In this document: positions 31,870 to 33,259 of the stretch, piece after piece
How positions within the stretch are numbered: the first letter of the stretch is position 1
Layout: each line of letters opens with the position of its first letter
Position numbers and translations under genes: made by a program
From: Bacillota bacterium
GTDB lineage: Bacteria; Bacillota; Proteinivoracia; UBA4975
DNA: 33,259 nt
Reading direction: 5' to 3'
NCBI GenBank assembly: GCA_012727415.1
Contig: JAAYHI010000160.1
Span: 1-33,259 of the forward strand
The notes under the pieces: generated by a model
Database searches by the model: none
Told to the model about the DNA's origin: nothing
The model's input: the letters and a program-made list of their open reading frames with translations, nothing else

Positions 31870-32307
31870 TTAAGGGACACTGGCCCCGTTAACGGCAGGG
31901 GGACTGACAATGAGATCTGCCTCTAAACTGAGTACAGTTCCGTCTTTCCCGCGGCGTCCCTGCAGAACCAGCTTATATGTACCGGGCACCAAGGTGCTCG
32001 CAGGAATATAATAGAGCGTCTGTTCCCTGGTGGTGGAAAACATCGGTGACCCCGCCTTGCGATATTCAAACCACTTGCCGTCGCCATCCATTCGAAAAAT
32101 ATCGATGCCTTCCCAGTCTACGGGAATAAATAATTCTTCTTTTCCCGGATTGTTCAGGACCAGCTTAATCTCATCGTCGGGAGACAATGGAGGTGAGGCA
32201 ACATTTAATGACAAGGTCGCTTTGGCATTGCCAAAGCATCCTGAGATAAAAGCAATCAGGATTAGCATGGCAAGTCCCCTGGTTCTCTTATCTGCAAACC
32301 CTTTCAC
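31870..32307 (-). CDS. Small putative lipoprotein of unknown function
   Basis: The product has about 145 residues. A basic N-terminus (FADKRTRG), a hydrophobic stretch and FISGC form a lipoprotein signal with the lipobox cysteine near residue 24. The mature part is beta-prone (LSLNVASPPLSPDDEIKLVLNNPG and TLVPGTYKLVLQG), resembling a single immunoglobulin-like or BsuPI-like domain, although I recognise no named family. GTG at 32307 is chosen because GGGAGGGG lies 5 bases upstream; a GTG at 32313 would overlap that site. It lies between the LCP gene and the M20 amidohydrolase. Function unknown. Confidence 0.8.
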   Translation of the reverse strand: MKGFADKRTRGLAMLILIAFISGCFGNAKATLSLNVASPPLSPDDEIKLVLNNPGKEELFIPVDWEGIDIFRMDGDGKWFEYRKAGSPMFSTTREQTLYYIPASTLVPGTYKLVLQGRRGKDGTVLSLEADLIVSPPAVNGASVP

Positions 32308-32333
32308 TTTCACCCCTCCCCATTTTCATCCCT

Positions 32334-32339
32334 ATTATA
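32334..32339 (-). promoter_or_regulatory. Candidate -10 box for the lipoprotein gene
   Basis: A perfect TATAAT on the minus strand lies about 27 bases upstream of the GTG start. The -35 region is weak. No terminator is visible between the M20 gene and this gene, so readthrough is also possible. Confidence 0.35.
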
Positions 32340-32369
32340 TTCGACGCCGGTGACAGCTTATTGGTTTAA

Positions 32370-33259
32370 TTAATAAATTTTTTCTGCAGTATATTGCCAG
32401 GCAGTCGCAGCCAAGAGAGCAGTACCCAGCCAGAGGATCGACTCATCAAAGCCAAAGCGACTATGATGGTGCGGATAATCTGCCGCTGGATTGCCTGCGC
32501 CCAAGAGGAAAAAAGTGCCGGGCACTTCTTGCAGGAAATAAGATACATCTTCACTGACCATAAGGGGATACTCCAGAACCTTAACATTTTCTTCACCGAC
32601 GAGAGAAGTGGCAATTCCGTTGAAAAATCTTGTAAACTGAGGATCGTTGACCACCGGAGGATAGCCTTGATCAAATGTTAATCTGTACTTCCCCTTCCAG
32701 GCAGAACATATTCCCGACATTACTTCCTCAAGCCGAGTTTTTAAGGTCGCTCCCGCCTCGTGGTGGAAATAGCGAATGGTTCCCTGGAGGTAAACCTCGG
32801 CGGGAATAATGTTGTGGGTCTGGCCCCCATGGATTTGGCCCACAGTCAGCACGGCAGGGTACAAGGGAGATATCTCCCGGGTAAGAATGCGCTGCCAGGC
32901 GGTGATAATTTCGGCACTGATCACCACCGGGTCGATTGTGTTATGGGGCATGGCCCCGTGCCCCTCCCGGCCGGTAACCCATGCTTCGAAAACATTTACT
33001 GCTGCCATAATGGGACCATAGGTAAGGCCGACCTGGCCCAGGGCCAGTTCTGGAGACAATGTGCCCAGGTGGCAGGCGACAACAGCCTCAACCTGATGAC
33101 GCACCAGGACACCGTCGTCAATCATGGCTTTGGCACCATGCCAACCTTCCTCTCCCGGCTGGAAGATAAGAACCACAGTCCCTGAAAGTTCCTGCCTTCT
33201 GCGGGCGAGAAGCATTGCTGCTCCCAAGCCCATGGCGATATGGCCGTCATGGCCACAGG
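32370..33259 (-). CDS. M20-family metallopeptidase/amidohydrolase (N-acyl-amino-acid hydrolase type), partial, N-terminus beyond window
   Basis: The frame is open from the stop at 32370 to the right edge, so the N-terminus is missing. The visible part begins with CGHDGHIAMG, the metal-binding Cys/His motif of M20D amidohydrolases. IFQPGEEGWHGAK carries the catalytic and metal-binding Glu pair, and a dimerisation/lid domain (AWVTGREGHGAMPHNTIDPV) follows. YPLMVSEDVSYF and a terminal HHSRFGFDE metal site complete the fold. Relatives hydrolyse N-acyl or N-acetyl amino acids. It has no visible link to the polysaccharide genes; its substrate is unknown. Confidence 0.93.
   Translation of the reverse strand, partial: CGHDGHIAMGLGAAMLLARRRQELSGTVVLIFQPGEEGWHGAKAMIDDGVLVRHQVEAVVACHLGTLSPELALGQVGLTYGPIMAAVNVFEAWVTGREGHGAMPHNTIDPVVISAEIITAWQRILTREISPLYPAVLTVGQIHGGQTHNIIPAEVYLQGTIRYFHHEAGATLKTRLEEVMSGICSAWKGKYRLTFDQGYPPVVNDPQFTRFFNGIATSLVGEENVKVLEYPLMVSEDVSYFLQEVPGTFFLLGAGNPAADYPHHHSRFGFDESILWLGTALLAATAWQYTAEKIY

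Noticed and set aside
1..33259. CRISPR arrays, tRNA or rRNA genes, insertion sequences and attachment sites
   Set aside because: I saw no regularly spaced repeats, no cloverleaf-like sequence, no transposase or integrase frame, and no terminal inverted repeats flanking a gene block.

Overview
The window looks like chromosomal DNA of a Gram-positive, monoderm bacterium of the Bacillota, most likely a mid-GC member of the Clostridia. The evidence is consistent AGGAGG-type ribosome binding sites, two LytR-CpsA-Psr (LCP) ligases, a sortase, a protein with three cell-wall-binding-2 (CWB2) repeats, an LPS-free polysaccharide cluster and stem-plus-U-run terminators. No rRNA, tRNA, CRISPR array, transposase or phage gene was recognised.

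Bases 1 to about 21,840 hold one long leftward (minus-strand) surface-polysaccharide operon of 20 genes, many with overlapping stop and start codons. In transcription order it encodes a phosphohexomutase; a membrane UDP-GlcNAc 4,6-dehydratase (PglF/CapD type); a WbpE-like aminotransferase, WbpA-like UDP-GlcNAc 6-dehydrogenase and WbpB-like oxidoreductase; two GT4 glycosyltransferases; a WbpD-like hexapeptide acetyltransferase; a Wzz-like protein; an O-antigen ligase/polymerase; another GT4; a WecB/WbpI-like 2-epimerase; a MurJ-family flippase; a second DegT aminotransferase; a fourth GT4; a sortase; a PglC-like phosphoglycosyl transferase; a GNAT acetyltransferase; an ACC-deaminase/D-cysteine-desulfhydrase-like PLP enzyme; and an ATP-grasp protein cut by the left edge. 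Together the five Wbp-like enzymes are the known route to UDP-2,3-diacetamido-mannuronic acid. The 4,6-dehydratase, second aminotransferase, GNAT and PglC-like enzyme suggest a bacillosamine-like or related 4-amino sugar that primes the repeat unit. The PLP enzyme and ATP-grasp protein may add an acyl or aminoacyl decoration; this last step is inference.

Bases 21,900 to 24,290 encode a secreted protein with three CWB2 repeats, an SH3-like segment and a glycoside hydrolase 18 domain. Divergent from it is a solitary, more AT-rich asparagine-synthetase-like gene (24,458 to 26,146) that lacks the N-terminal cysteine of the glutaminase site.

Bases 26,180 to 33,259 are a mixed region: an RluA pseudouridine synthase; a hypothetical gene whose natural start is separated from its main frame by an in-frame TGA at codon 8; an LCP protein with an acidic repeat tail; an FmdB-type zinc ribbon protein divergent from a QueT-type transporter over a palindromic double -10 element; a second LCP protein; a small lipoprotein; and the C-terminal part of an M20 amidohydrolase cut by the right edge.

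Taken together, the window can plausibly make an acidic amino-sugar polymer on undecaprenyl phosphate, flip and polymerise it, and (through LCP enzymes) attach it to peptidoglycan. The CWB2 protein is a candidate non-covalent binder of that polymer.
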